This document shows, one piece after another, positions 1-12,958 of a DNA stretch of 64,000 bases. A program made the translations under genes and the position numbers. A model generated the notes under the pieces. The model was not told where the DNA came from, did not search any database, and saw only the letters and a list, made by a program, of their open reading frames with translations. Location of the stretch: positions 16,004,001-16,068,000 of the forward strand of contig NC_058339.1 in NCBI RefSeq assembly GCF_905475395.1, in the 5' to 3' direction. This DNA is from Chrysoperla carnea (lineage: Eukaryota > Arthropoda > Insecta > Neuroptera > Chrysopidae). The number at the start of each line of letters is the position of its first letter. Position 1 is the first letter of the stretch.

Positions 1-2370
1 AGACTTTTTAATATAATCTATACTTTTATAATTTTCCGTTCAATTAAAGGTTCAGTGTCATAAAATGGTTTAGTCTTTTCCATGAGCAAAATGGTAAAGC
101 AAAAGATTTATCCAGTTAAAATAGTAACGCAAGATTTGAAATTTACACAATTTGTGTTGCCAAATTTTAACAACGAAAAACCAATCATAGTTAATTTGGA
201 CAGTTCTTCTCATATAACTTCGTCATTAAAATTATTTCTCATCATTAAAAGAAAAATTCCAAGCGTAGGTCTACACAGCCGTAATACAATCAATTTAAAT
301 TCAAAAATATAAAATAAATACCTCGCTAATTATTTTTATAACGCGCTCTAATACAGTTTTGGTTATGCGAAAATTCTTTTTTTGCACAAATTTCTAGATA
401 TTTTCCTGTATCAAATGCCGAAAGATCCATTCCTGTCGGCGAAAAATTTGAGATTGAGTTAGTGTTCTGTAGGTAATTGGTGTATTTACTTTGTTAGACA
501 GCAGATAGTATGTATATGTACGATGGGTGCTTGATTTTTATATACAGATTATAAAATATTAAATTTTTATTATTTAAAAAATAATTAATCATATTTGACT
601 ATCGTTTATAATGACGATCAAATGCATTTTAAATACTTATTTCATTGCATCATATTGTTAATTGGAAAGCCTTTTCAAGATTAACCTGTTCATAAATGGG
701 TTTCCAAGTATACCATTTAAAATGTTGCTAGTTGTGTTAATTTATATATGCCTTTATTTACCTAGAGTTTTCATGGATGATTTTTAAACCCTTGTTAAGC
801 GACTATCATATTAATTAATAGACAGGTAGGGTAAGATGTAGTTCCTGGAGCCTAATTAACCTTAAATCATTCTCAGATAATAATAAGGATTTTTTTATGC
901 GAACGCAAGTATAAAATAAAAGTCATGTCTTCCAGTGAATTTTATTTATATAGCTTTATTTAGTGGCAGTAACTAAATGCTAGCATATGTTTCTTTCAAT
1001 TTTTCAGACCGCCCCCAAAATGTTCTTCAAATCGTTCTGATCAAAAACTCTCACGGCCACAAAACTTTTTAACGAGTAGTTTTCGATCTACGGGCGATCA
1101 AAGTTACACACATATTATATTTATAGTACATATATGACTAAGAAAATGACTTTTTGTGAAGCTTTTTCAAATCACCCCCAAAATGCCCTTTGGATCGTTC
1201 TTATCAAAAGCTCTCACCGCCGCAAAATATTTTAACGGGTTGTTTTCGAACTACGAGCGATTAAAGCTAAACATACATTATAGTTATATAGCCCGTAGTT
1301 CGAAAACTACCCGTTACATAATTTTGTGGCCGTGAAAGCTTTTGATCAGAAAGTAATAAAATTTTGTGGCTGTATGTCATTCATTTAACATATATGTCAA
1401 TTTGCTATCTATAGATGCGTCAAAATTTTTTATCTCGACAGCACATCTTTAGGAGTGACAATACAGAATGGACAGTAACCAGTAGGTAAACAAAATGAGA
1501 AAGACTGGAAATACAATGTTCTTTATGATGATCTTTATTGTGCCTGAAGATTATTACAAGCCAAGTCGTGAGTAATAAAGGTATGTAGCCTAACATGTTA
1601 TTTGGCAAATTGGAATTGACCATTGACTGGTTTATATTAAGTTGAAATAAACTGCAACAGTAGTAGTTGATTATCGATCACTAATAATAATAATCGTAAT
1701 CGTGCTTTAAAAAACATATGTTTATTATTTATATTTTATTACATTTACAATAATTCTGTTAACATTGGCACGCTAACTTAATCATAATTTTCAAAACTAC
1801 TACTGAACGTTTATAATAACTTATAGGCGTTATCGATCAACTGAGCAGCGATAGTATGAGTATTTTTTTGCACTAATTTTGGATTGCACTAAAGTGGAAT
1901 CGCGGTAACTCAACAAACATTTGCAGGGTCATGTTGGATTATGGAATTTGTCGGACTATAAAATACTACCACAGAGCCCCTGTAGTCCAGATTTTGAACT
2001 AAAAATAGATTACCTAATCCGAAAAATTACACATGAAAGTGATCAGATTTCAACCTTTTTTCTCCAGAAATTGATTAAAAAACAGCGAAAGTCATAAGTA
2101 TAGCAGAAGTTTTAAAGTAATATTACTAAAAACATTATTCTGATTAGTTCATTCTGAATTATAAAAATTTTATTTTTCTCTTTACAAGCACATTAAATTA
2201 TTAACGTGGAAATAATTTTGAAGTTATTTATTTACACGTTTGCGTGCACATTGAAGCTTAGAGTTACAACAAATAATAAATTATACTATAACACGGTTAT
2301 TGTCTCTCAGATCTTTGTGATTTTTATATACTGATAATTTCTAGACAAAGATTATGGTCATAAACAAGAT
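1..2370. other. Intergenic AT-rich DNA, no gene recognised
   Basis: Only short open frames occur here (the longest is 76 codons at 82-312), with no recognisable domain or gene-like splice pattern. The sequence is strongly AT-rich. The one structured part is the direct and inverted repeat cluster at 1009-1353, listed separately. Confidence 0.6.
1009..1353. repeat. Direct plus inverted repeat cluster
   Basis: A block of about 120 bp at 1009-1130 (starting near ACCGCCCCCAAAATG) recurs in diverged form at 1172-1289 (ATCACCCCCAAAATG). The second half of the block then appears inverted at 1290-1353: GTAGTTCGAAAACTACCCGT is the reverse complement of the motif around 1238-1258. The layout is two head-to-tail copies followed by a truncated inverted copy. 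No coding frame runs through it. It is probably a fragment of a foldback-type repeat; the family is not identified. Confidence 0.7.
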
Positions 2371-3340
2371 CAAACCAGTGAAAACAAACAATTGACTGAG
2401 TTAATTGTTGAAATACCATGCATAGACAGTGTTGATTACTCTATCACATTATACATACATACATGTCACACATATGATACATACTATACAATTTATGCCC
2501 TATTGGCGCCCTCACGGGTAAACAGTGATGTTTACGAAAAAATGTTTCAAGCAAAAGTTGGTTTTTTTTTTACACGGAATATTTTTTACCTTTAAACTTT
2601 TGTTCTATCTTTAAAGGTTTACAAGATGGGTCTTGGGTGACCTATTGTTGCTCATTTGACCTATGTTGCTCATTTACGCAGTGATGGATTACCGCCTAGG
2701 CCCGTGAAGCCCGGGCCTAGGGCGGGACAATTTGAGGGGCGGAAAATTTTTCAGAATGTCAAAATTTTAAATCTAATATAATGTAACGACAATACATTTT
2801 AAGGATCTATTCGAATTTTTTTTATATAAATTTACAAATAAATTTCTATGAAATAGAATGGAATTTATTTTCTGATTAACTTTTTTATTTGTGAGTGCAA
2901 TACTGATAAAGTATTGCACTCACATTGAGTTTGGGTAACACAGTGAGAACGTTACATATATAATATATTTACAGAAAACAAGAGCGCTGCTTATTATATC
3001 TAAATAATATAAACGGATTCAAAAAAATAAAATTTCATCTTTTTAAAAGGGCGGCTAATGACAGGGCCTAGGGCGGCAAAATACTTAATCCGCCACTGCA
3101 TTTACGAACTCGACCTCACTTTTTACCTGGGTACGCTGTAAAAATTTCAGTTTGATATCTTTTTTCGTTTTTGAGTTATCGTGTTGACAGACGGACGGAC
3201 AATCGGAAATGGACTAATTAGGTGATTTTATGAACACCTATAAAAAAATTTTGTTCGTAGCATCAATATTTTTAAGCGTTACAAACTTGGGACTAAACTT
3301 AGTACCTACACCTTGAAAGTTACATATATGCATGGAATAA
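2371..3340 (-). repeat. Dispersed repeat family A, copy 1, split by a hAT element
   Basis: This is the most complete reverse-oriented copy of a non-coding repeat seen at least six more times in the window (9420, 10611, 14165, 21470, 25127, 51155). Hallmarks are GACTGAGTTAATTGTTGAAAT, a segment on an AAACATCACTGTTTACCCGT theme, a GACAGACGGACGG tract, GTTTTTGAGTTATCG, and an end near CAAACTTGGGACTAAA. No ORF is conserved between copies. A 420-bp hAT element interrupts it at 2679-3098; skipping that insertion restores the alignment with the copy at 9420. Confidence 0.75.
2679..3098. mobile_element. Non-autonomous hAT element (420 bp) nested in repeat A
   Basis: The element begins CAGTGATGGATTA and ends TAATCCGCCACTG, giving imperfect terminal inverted repeats of the CAGTGGCGGATTA type. 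Flanking it are two identical 8-bp copies of CATTTACG (2671-2678 and 3099-3106). The uninterrupted repeat-A copy at 9630 has this 8-mer once, confirming it as the target duplication. An 8-bp duplication with CAGTG ends is characteristic of the hAT superfamily. The interior is AT-rich with no transposase frame. Its subterminal GGGCCTAGGGCGG tract resembles the ends of the larger elements at 18060 and 28284. Confidence 0.88.
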
Positions 3341-6135
3341 AAATATGGTGGAAGTGTTTAAAAGTGCATTTGTTTTTTCATCACTCGCGCTTTCAACCTT
3401 ATTTTGATATTCGAGTAAAAAATTTTATTAAATAGACAAGACCCTTATATCTATAATCTATATCTAATGCATGTTAATGTTTAATCCTCCGCCTTTACAT
3501 GTGTGACCTATCTTGTTTTGTTATAAACAATAAACATCTATAAAAACATATACATCGCATCGGCCAGAGTGTCATATTACACTAAATATTTTTGGTTTAC
3601 AATTATTTACATTTTATTTCCTAAAAATCTTTTGTGTATATCAGACACGCATACAGGATGTTTCAATTTCAATTTTTTTTTTTTTAGGAGTTTAATATCT
3701 CATTCAATGCCACATACCTCTGACTACAGATAATTCATTTCTTGATTATACAGGAGTTTTTTCACGTACTTAATGTAAATGCACAAAATCCTTACAAAAA
3801 TAGGCGGGGGAAGTGTCTCCATTTTAAGGAAAACCGTTTTAGGCTATATCTCCATGGTAATCGTTTATGACTTATACGACTATGACGATTTACTTTTTAA
3901 CTATTTAACCGATAAATCTTCTAATATTTCTTTAAACAAGAAAATGATAATAACTTAAGTTTTAAATCTACAAAATTTCCTAAAACTTATACTTTATACT
4001 TTTTTTTCTAAAATTAATATTTATGACGTTATAACGCGTTTTATTTTTCTACCACCGGTTTATATGGTAAAAATTATTTACAAATCATGTTAAAGGTATG
4101 CATTGAATTAACAAACAGCCTGTATATATACTGATAATAACAAAATAATCTAAAAACACCCTTAAATGTATGAATGAACCGTGCGTACGCGTGTGTTACA
4201 TACATTACATACAGATTATTAGACTGTTTATCATAAAATATCCACATAATAGCCTTCCAGACTCCCCATCCCATTTGTGTGATTTAACATTCTCTCATCT
4301 GTTTATTTTTATGTGTTGCTTTCAAATAAATGATATATTCATCTGATATTATTGAATTCTACTTATTTCCGTTCAGTTCAATTGTGTTTATTTTTATACA
4401 CATAGGTACTACTACTACTTTATGTCTATACAGGGTGTTCTGTTATTGATAGCAGAAAATGGTACTAGTAAATTAAGCTTATCAAGCAGGGGCGTAGGAA
4501 CGAAATTTTTGCTGGGTGGGCAGGTTCGAAATTTTTTTTTTGCTGGGTGGGCAGAAAGGTCAATTGTTAGTGAAAAACTATTGTTTTGCCCTTAAAATTA
4601 TCCTACACGAAATTTTAATAGAGCAATAAAATTTTTAATCTCTTCAACAAAGGGGCATGGCCCACCCAGGGAAATTCCTGGGTGGGCAGCTGCCCACCCT
4701 GCCCATACGGCTCCTACGCCCCTGTAATATCAAGACAAATGGAAAAGCTCTTTACCATATTTCGATCTGAGGCCTGATTCGGAAGTTGTGGCTATGGGAA
4801 AAATAGAAAGATTTATGAATTAACAAACCTATCAAATTCATTAAATTAGTAGGTGTCACTTTAGAGTATAGAGGGAACTATCATAAAACAATAATTGATT
4901 GTAAATTGATTTAATTGGGTACCGAATACTAAAAATAATATTATTTTGTCTTTATTTTTAAGAAAATACGCAACGCAAACTTCCAAAACATCACGGTGCG
5001 TGCCTCAAACACCAATTATAATTTCTATAATAATGTAATAGATGTAGTAAATTAAGTAACACAGGAACACATAAAACAGCTTCTCTATATCCCTAATGAG
5101 TGAAAGAATTTTCAAATTTAATTTTATGGAAATCCAAAAACTGAATGGCTTCAATATAGTATGATAATCTTTAATGAGACCACTAGTTGAAGCTACTTCT
5201 GCAAATATAAAACGGAATAGCGGACGGATGAACAGACAGGTAAAAAGAAATGGACTAAAATTAGTATAATTTGACATATATTTCATATATACAGTGTACA
5301 AAAATAATCAAAGCTCAACATCAGTCAGCTTACAATAATCAAAACGAAATATATTTAGGTTAAAACATAAAAACTAATTTTATTTATTATTAATTGTATG
5401 GATATTTTATTTGAGCATGATTTTGAATAAATTTCTGTTAAAAGATTCCTTTGAAATGTTAAAACGTGTGCAAAACTACACTTTTTGGATATAATAAATA
5501 ATAATTATAAAGACCCAACTCAAAAAAATATAAATAATTATTTACTACTTTGTGAAAATTTAATTTATCAATTATAGTAGCGTTCACAGTAATTACTGAC
5601 ATTACATGTGCTGAGTGTTTATGAGGCTTTTCGAGTATGATACTATTATTGCACCAGCTGTATGGTATTGAAGTACATTAATAGTACAGCAGAAAAAATA
5701 GAAAATTTGTTATTATATTTAAATTTGCAAGACACCGGTGGCGGTCTTAGATGCGTCGGCGTATAAATAATGTTTATTTGGATAACTCAAAGACAGAAAA
5801 TTTGGGAAAATGAAGATCCCTTCTCCAAGCCACAGTCGAAAAGTACAACGTTCCAAATAAATCCGGCACAGAAGGGAAATGTAATAAGAATTTCGAAAAA
5901 GAACGATATGATAGCATTAGTAAGGGGAAGGGGAGATAGTTATTAGTAAGGGGAGGATTGGATACGTCACTAGAAATGGAAACTCTGGATTTTATATTTA
6001 GTTGGCCTACAAGCGGGTGTTGCGAGCAATTAATGGGTGTTGGCAAAACAGTTTTTTAAGGATAAATTTTTTAGCCAAAAAAAATAAAAATTTATTATAA
6101 ATTAAATATAATTATTATTACAAAAATAAACATTT
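3341..6135. other. Intergenic AT-rich DNA with one short element
   Basis: No gene recognised. Open frames at 4074-4274, 5005-5301 and 5774-6046 (all minus) show no known domain and no splice partners. The only structured piece is the 238-bp inverted-repeat element at 4487-4724. Confidence 0.55.
4487..4724. mobile_element. Short hAT-like MITE (238 bp)
   Basis: The terminal inverted repeats are CAGGGGCGTAGGA at the left and TCCTACGCCCCTG at the right, a perfect 13-bp match. Inside, GCTGGGTGGGCAG and CTGCCCACCC blocks add subterminal inverted repeats. The flanks TTATCAAG (left) and ATATCAAG (two bases beyond the right end) agree at seven of eight bases, so the target duplication is imperfect or the boundary is off by two. 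It has no coding capacity. hAT is inferred from the CAGGG termini. Confidence 0.72.
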
Positions 6136-7098
6136 TCAACTTAAACTCGTGGGTGGCTGATCTAAATGCAATTCTTTCCTAAGATCCTCAGGAACATCGA
6201 CATACGTTCGATCAAGACCAACCGCAAATATTAATTTTCTTAAATCTTCAACATTAACGGGATCATTTTCACTTGACCAAATGGTTAATGTGGAACCATT
6301 AATTTTTTCAATCAATTTCAATATTTCTTTAAAACTTTGTGCTGCTAAGCCTGCTCGTACTGGAAATGTAATACTTTGAGTAACATTATTATCATTAATT
6401 ACATTAATCATTTCTTTAATATTTGATTCACTATATGTTCCATTACTATTATCTGGACCATATTTTGTTGTCCATCCAATCGATAAAATGCTTCGGGTAA
6501 ATTGTTTTGCTCCAGACAAGAATCGATCTGGATCAACTGGCTTCACTTTACTTTCAATTGGACCGCTTAGAATATCTGCATTGATCCATACAGGATACTC
6601 CATCTATGAAACAAAATATGCTTATTAACATCTAACTGAATGTTTCATTTGGTTTACAACTAGGCTAACTTTATCATAAAGCTTGTTGATTATTTCTAAA
6701 GATTGTTCAAATACATCAATGGATTTGAAGTCAAGTTTAATGCCTTTGGTAACATTTTGATTTTGATTAAATTCAAAAACTGTCAGCAAAAATTTTTCTA
6801 ATGACAAATCCGATATAAAATTGGGTGGATGACCCATTATAGGAAAGGGTTTTGATATTGGATTATCAATCAACACACCCAAAACAACATCGGCCTCTAA
6901 CATATCAACATCATCTGCAAAAAAAAAAAAAAAACATAACTATAGTAATTATATTCCATTCGGTTTGAGATTTGAGATCATACTACTAGATAAAGCATCT
7001 GATAATTTCTTCTTGTCATTTACAGCATGGGCCCACAAAATCTTCGTTAAGTTTGCTTCTGGTTCTATGTAAGTATTTTGTTTTTCATTTTCCGTCAT
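6136..7098 (-). CDS. FAM151/menorin family protein
   Basis: Three exons read on the minus strand: 6987-7098 (ATG at 7098), 6670-6914 and 6136-6603. They sum to 825 nt, or 274 aa plus stop, close to vertebrate FAM151B in size. Junctions are phase-consistent with GT donors and AG acceptors. Family signatures are ILWAHAVN near residues 21-28, DVDMLEADVVLG at 39-50, GHPPN soon after, and WINADILSGP at 125-134. The menorin (DUF2181) family is thought to adopt a phosphodiesterase-like TIM-barrel fold. In C. elegans, MNR-1 is an epidermal co-ligand guiding sensory dendrites, and mouse FAM151B is needed for photoreceptors; the activity in insects is unknown. No signal peptide is evident in this model, as in FAM151B. 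An 8-nt stretch before the ATG stays open, so an upstream coding exon cannot be excluded. Confidence 0.87.
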
Positions 7099-8864
7099 TG
7101 TAGAATCTGCAACAAACTTAATATCAATTAAAATCCTTTAACTCACTTAACCTATCCAATTTTTTTTATAATGCATATGTTTATAATTCATAAAAGTCTA
7201 AGAAATTTGCAATTAAATAATAATTATAAGAAATTAATAATTGATTTTCAAATCTCAAACATAAATTTGTGTCAGAACTACTTAACTAAAAATCGGTAAA
7301 AGGGCTTATAACGAAAAAAATATATCTATACGAACATGCACAAAAATTGATTAATCACAGCTGATGAAACATAAATATTTCTTAAACTTTATTAAAATTT
7401 AGATGAAATAAATTATTGTATGTCTTATTTGGTTACAAAAAAGTTTATCATCATGTTTCATACTTCACTTTATATTAATAAATATATTAGGCCATCCCGC
7501 CATCTATTGATTACTTAAAGAATTGGATGGCTATCATCATAAGAGCAGAGGGAATTGCTTTTTTGAATCAATTTGAAGATTAATGAATAAATTATCAGAC
7601 TTATAATTACGTTTATGGTGGGTTGATATATAAATAATAAATATTTTAAACCTTGTCAAATAGCTAGTTAATACCAGATGAAGTTTAAATAATAAATAAT
7701 TTAATTGAGAGTTACTAGTGGCGTGTTCTTTATTTTAGACTAGTCGTTACATGCCTCGTCAAACAATAAAAAATTAAACAAATATCGCCACTTGATTTGT
7801 TTGTTGACCTCTTATCCACCTTAAACAATAAAAATCGCATCGATTTAAGTTTGTTCTTTGGCATTAACTTCACATCTCGTGAGGCATAGTACCTATTGAG
7901 AAGGAAGGGACATAAGGGATTTACACCCTCATGTTTTTTTATGGGTTTCAGAAATTAACCGCTTTCTACCTAATTTGTGCTTTGCTGAAGTATTTTGTTA
8001 AGCCCATTTTTATGATCATGGTAGGTACCAGAACAAAACTTATCAAAAGTTTAACTTAATAGGCGTATATCAATGATCGATCATTCCTATAATCTGTTAT
8101 GTTCATATGCATCCGCCCTACCCACTTATCACCCACCCACTTTGAAAGATTCCCCTTTTCTTTTACTAGCTACTTTTAATGTAGAACTTGGATGACGTTG
8201 AATATACATTTTCGGTATGTTGCGATTAGAATATTAGATTGTTTCTATTTCTTCTTTTATGTCGATTCTTTTCCTTCGAACAATTACTTCTTGCATGTAT
8301 AGAAAATATAAGAAAGGTACCTACTTTTAGGGATGTTTTCCTTATTTTCAGAAGGTTTTCATCACTTAAGGGACAATGGGCTTTTATAACTCTCGTAATA
8401 AAACTGAAAGTGTTGAATATTTGAATTGAACACAATTTTTGATGTTAGAAGATAATTGAAGTTCTTCAGAACTGAAACATTTATGGATAAGGCATGCATT
8501 CTGATTCCTTGTGACTGCGACAGTTTGAATAGGTAGTTTTTAAACAGACTAGGAAAATCAAAATTTTCTTAAGGAAATACAAATTTCAATATTACTTCAC
8601 CATTTCTAAAAACAAGAGATATTTAGATATTTCGGTGATTTATTACTGATTACAAATTTCATTTATGGATTATTGATTACGGACTCCAATGAAAGGATGC
8701 AATCAATTATAGATTACAAATTTAATCATCCATTTACAATGAGAATGGGGATTGCATTCATGGCAATTTTGTTGCCTGTCTTTGTTTAGTTTTTAAAGCG
8801 TCGCTATTTTTCTAGGTATAATAATTATATTTTTTCAATCACGTTAACTTATTCTATGGTAGAG

Positions 8865-8980
8865 TTGGTTTATTTTATTTTGGACCGTACAAACAAAGAG
8901 AATAAATAATACATACATACATACATATATAATGTTATTTACTCTCTTTGTTTATAAGGTCCAACATAAAATAAATCAAG
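8865..8980. repeat. Hairpin-forming inverted repeat (~116 bp)
   Basis: The left arm TTGGTTTATTTTATTTTGG followed by ACAAACAAAGAGAATAAAT pairs with the right arm ATTTACTCTCTTTGTTTATA followed by CCAACATAAAATAAATCAAG. The arms are about 45 bp with few mismatches and flank a CATACATACATACATA microsatellite loop. This looks like a tiny palindromic MITE. A hairpin RNA is conceivable but nothing supports it. Confidence 0.65.
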
Positions 8981-9419
8981 TCTACGTACATTTATCAACA
9001 AAATTTAACTAATGGCTTTCCACAAATTTTACTTGTCACAATAATCAACCGCTTTAAGTTATTAACTTATTGTTGCAGTTGGTGCATGGAAGCTTATTAA
9101 ATAAACAAATTTCGTTTTGTGAAATGATAAAAAGATATTTACCAATAAGTACAAATACAAAAACACAAATTATGAACAATTTCAAAATATTACTAAACAA
9201 ATTATTTTTTCTGTTTATCATTTTCTTTTCTTTATAAGTTAAGTTTTATACAATGAAAATTACAAATACGATAGTTATTTAAAGAAAATATTTCACACGA
9301 GTTCCAAGTGCGAGCCCGACACAAGTAAATAGTAAATATAAATATATCTCTAGTAGAGTTGATTGTAATAAATGTTTCAATTATTTAATACAATTTATCT
9401 ACCTATCTATAATAATTAT

Positions 9420-9965
9420 ACCATGCATATATGAAATATACCAAGGTATACTAAGTTTAGTCCCAAGTTTGTAACGCTTAGACATATTGATACTATGAAC
9501 AAAATTTTGTCTGTCCGATTGTCTGTGTGTCTATCTGTCGGTTCTCTGCCTGTCATCACAATAACTCAAAAACGAAAAGAGATATCAAGCTGATATCTCT
9601 CATTCTCTCACGTTAAAAGTGAAGTCAAGTTCGTAAATGAGTAACATAGGTCAATTGGGTCTTGGGTACGTAGGACCTATCTTGTAAACCGTTAGAGATA
9701 GAACAAAAGTTTAAGTGTATAAAATGTTATTTATAAAAAAAATAAACAACTTTTGTTTGAAATATTTTTTCGTAAACATCACTGTTTACCCGTAAGAGCG
9801 CAAATTGTATAGGTAGTATGTATTATATGAGAATATCAGTTATATATGTGTGACATGTATGTATGTGTAATATGATAGAGTAATCAACACTGTCTATACA
9901 TGGTATTTCAACAATTAACTCAGTTAATTATTTGTTTTCACTTGTTATCATAATGCATTCAATGC
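9420..9965 (+). repeat. Dispersed repeat family A, copy 2
   Basis: This forward-oriented copy runs from CATATATGAAATATACCAAG through AGTCCCAAGTTTGTAACGCT, the ATAACTCAAAAACGAAA block and the ATCACTGTTTACCCGT block to CAACAATTAACTCAGTTAAT. It is uninterrupted where copy 1 carries the nested hAT element. Internal frames are short and not shared with other copies, so it appears non-coding. No terminal inverted repeat or clear target duplication is visible, and the class (SINE, Helitron-like or other) is undetermined. Confidence 0.75.
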
Positions 9966-10610
9966 GAGGGCACATTCATAAAATTTTATACTAACTAGCA
10001 TATATTAGCTAGCAATATATATTTTCAAAAAGTTTGAATTTTAGGTTCCTATATATTCGCACCGTGCGTGAGTTTTATGGGAGGCGTTTCCATGATAACG
10101 ATACACTACTTTAATTATAGAATTTTATGGATGCATATATAATTGTATGGATTGCATTTATGACTTACATTGTAAATTTAATATTATTGTCTCACAAATT
10201 TAAATAAATAATTATGATAATAATTTACATTTGAAAAATAATATTTGTGCAATTTGATTTCTTATTTTCACAATTTTTAATGCATGTTTAATCAATTAGT
10301 GTTTTTCAATAATTTTAATTTGACATTTTCTATAACATTAATATGTAAAGAATTGCAAATTAGTCATAACAGCCTCCTTTATCGCCAAAATTTTTCACTG
10401 GTAGCGCTGGCATCGATTTTATTGTCCCTACCATGACTACGCACAAAACGAATAGACAGTAATAAATATAACACAAAATTCAAGGTAGTATATTATCACG
10501 CCAAATATACCGAGGAAATGTATAAATTTTAAACAACAGTGACCTCATGAAATCAATTTGACGATACACATCAAAAACAGCCAAAAACCACATTGGTTTT
10601 GCAACTTTTT

Positions 10611-10700
10611 TATACCCTGTATATATGAAATATATTTAATGAAGGTATACAAATTTAAGTCCCAAGTTTGTAATGCTTAGAAATATTGATGGTGATTTAT
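10611..10700 (+). repeat. Repeat family A fragment
   Basis: A short 5' piece starts TATACCCTGTATATATGAAA and continues through AAGTCCCAAGTTTGTAATGC to AAATATTGATGG, matching the start of the copies at 9420 and 25127. It stops abruptly about 90 bp in. Confidence 0.7.
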
Positions 10701-10928
10701 TATTTAACCTTGGCGTGTAGATGAGCAGAAATAATGATAATTTGCAGGATGGATCCATTTGATAATAAAAAAATCTTGTTATCAAATCAGAATAATAATA
10801 ATCGTCCTGAATTACGTATATCAGCAATCATCAATAAAAACAATAATAAACTCGAGATTATTTTTAACACGGTCAATTTAAATCTCTTGCGTAATTAAAA
10901 CAATGTTATAAAAAATTAGCTGCTCTTC

Positions 10929-11239
10929 CAGGGCCGAAACTCCAATAGGGGGTACGCAATAAATTAATAAATGAACTTGCTGTACCGTAAAATCTAGGAA
11001 AAAGAGGTTTCAGTTATAAGTTTTTACCATAGATAAAAAAATAGTAGTTCTTACGTTTTTATGTTAAGAAATATTTTGTAAGCGCTTGTAAAACATTACT
11101 AGCATGTCATGACTGCAGTTTCTACAAATTAGTACGATGTGATAAACAATTATTTATCGAATGATAGCTAGTGATTTTTCTACGCGGCTCCCAAATTTGA
11201 TTTTGCCTCGGGGCCTTTGCAGCTCTACTTTCGCCCCTG
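10929..11239. mobile_element. Probable hAT-like short element (311 bp)
   Basis: The ends CAGGGCCGAAACT and CTACTTTCGCCCCTG form an imperfect inverted repeat (CAGGGSCGAAAST) of hAT type. I found no convincing 8-bp target duplication; flanks TGCTCTTC and CCCCTATC do not match well. The interior is AT-rich and non-coding. The assignment rests on the termini only. Confidence 0.45.
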
Positions 11240-12381
11240 CCCCTATCCTAATCAACTTCATCATGAATGTTTATTTTCGCGAACCCCACTTTTGTTTGCT
11301 ACGTCTTTACAAATACAATAAAATTCTGCGGTGACTGCTGTCTTCGAAAAAGATCCATATAATCCATATAATTGTAGAATAATACTCTTAAAATCAAGAG
11401 GAATAAGTTGTGATTTGTAGCTTTGCTTAAAAATAATATCTCTATGTTAAAATATGCATCGGCGAATTGAATCATTAATTGGATTTTTATAGACTAATCA
11501 ACCTCGGTACTAAATCAAGCCGGAAATTACAAAATAATTCTGATTTATTCATTATTTGTAAACCAAAGTTCATGATGATAATGTATGAAAACTCACTTCG
11601 TATTTTCCATTATTGCATTGAAAAGACAAATAAAATCCAAAAAAAAAGCAGACACTTTTTTATTATTTATTGATTGTATATTTTTTTTAAATTTTGTACT
11701 AATTTGATTTTGATATTTAACACGTTTTTATTATCAGTATAAATATTTTAATATTTTTATCATCACTCAAGAAACGTGACACGTTTTAAAATAAAGAATA
11801 TGATATGGTTTCTTATTTATTGTCTTATAGGCAATTTTAATAACAATAAAGTTATACATATTGCAGTTACACGTTCAGTGAATTATTATTTAATAATGAA
11901 CGTCATTCGTTTTGAATTTAAATTCTTTTATTATAAGTGTTTGTAATCCTATTCGTTCATCAGTTATTCAATTATTTTTATAAGAAACTTAACCATTATT
12001 ATTGGTTCTTATGTTCCTAGCCCACTTATTGGATCTTTTTTTTTTTTTGTATCTTATATAATTCTCAAGATATTTTTCATTAAGAACTTTCGAAACATAC
12101 TGCGTCAAAATTATTAGTTCGCTCGGTTGTTACTACTCTAATAATAACACAAAGATTTTTGGTTTAACAATGTAATCGTTTTTCGAAATCGAATTTTGGA
12201 ACAAAAGTTGTTATGTTTGTAACGAAGAACACTTAAATTTTTAAATGGCCTTGTAAATTCTAGTCAATTTCGTGACGATTTCTCAGTAACAAGTTTTAAC
12301 CCTACAACTTTTGTATGAAATATTTTTTAAATTTCATTTTCTTTAAGTAACTCAGTCTCAAGTTAAATGGTAAACTCTGAT

Positions 12382-12572
12382 ATATACAGAGTGGTCCATT
12401 TTAATCTATACACCTAAATGTATACCGTTTTGTAGTTAACCAATCAAAAATTAACTTGACAAAAGTTGCAAAGTTTGATGGAGGACATCATGTTCTATCA
12501 TCAGATTGGACCTAGTTCTTCGGGTTTCTTTAATAGCCAATTTAGATCCTAAACGGTAAGAGATAGAAAGCC
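12382..12572 (+). repeat. Solitary arm of the 35602-36378 foldback family
   Basis: It runs from ATATACAGAGTGGTCCATTT through AGTTAACCAATCAAAAATTA and ATCAGATTGGACCTAGTTCT to AGATCCTAAACGGTAAGAGA. The same order of motifs occurs in the left arm (35602 onward) and, inverted, in the right arm (up to 36378) of the foldback in the MCORP gene. Here only one arm is present. Confidence 0.7.
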
Positions 12573-12697
12573 AGAGGAGTGAGCCAAAAAGAAGTAAAGA
12601 AAAAAATCATCGATTTTTCTATTGTATATAGTTTTGTATATCTATTTATTTTGTATTTACATTTTATCGCAGAAAATAAAAGGTACTTGTAGTAGGT

Positions 12698-12958
12698 CAG
12701 CGGTCTGGGAACTTTTTTAATCATGCCCCAAAATATTTTTGTGTAAGTTGATATTACCTCATGGCGAAGAGCAATTCGCCTCTTTTTAGCATCTTTCATA
12801 TTATAGCCTCCCATGATAATTTTGAAAAGAAAACAATAACAAAAAATTTAATTTAAACATCATTTATTCAATTTATATACTTTTTACTCACAAAATTTTC
12901 ATTTTTACCGCCATTTTTACCCCATTTGGGGTAGTTTACCCCGGTTCCCCGACCGCTG
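12698..12958. mobile_element. Non-autonomous hAT element (261 bp), perfect TSD
   Basis: The termini CAGCGGTCTGGGAAC and GGTTCCCCGACCGCTG are inverted repeats with one mismatch over the first 15 bases. Identical TAGTAGGT 8-mers flank the element (12690-12697 and 12959-12966). Both features are diagnostic of hAT. A short minus-strand stretch near 12740-12800 reads RRIALRHEV, which could be a remnant of a parental hAT coding region, but it is too short to assign. The exact duplication suggests a fairly recent insertion. Confidence 0.88.

Noticed and set aside
5774-6046. 90-codon minus-strand frame near the FAM151 stop
   Set aside because: No recognisable domain, no splice partners, and it lies downstream of the FAM151 stop codon; probably chance or repeat sequence.
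12542-12814. 90-codon minus-strand frame
   Set aside because: It spans a foldback fragment and the edge of a hAT element, so it is a chimera of repeats rather than a gene.
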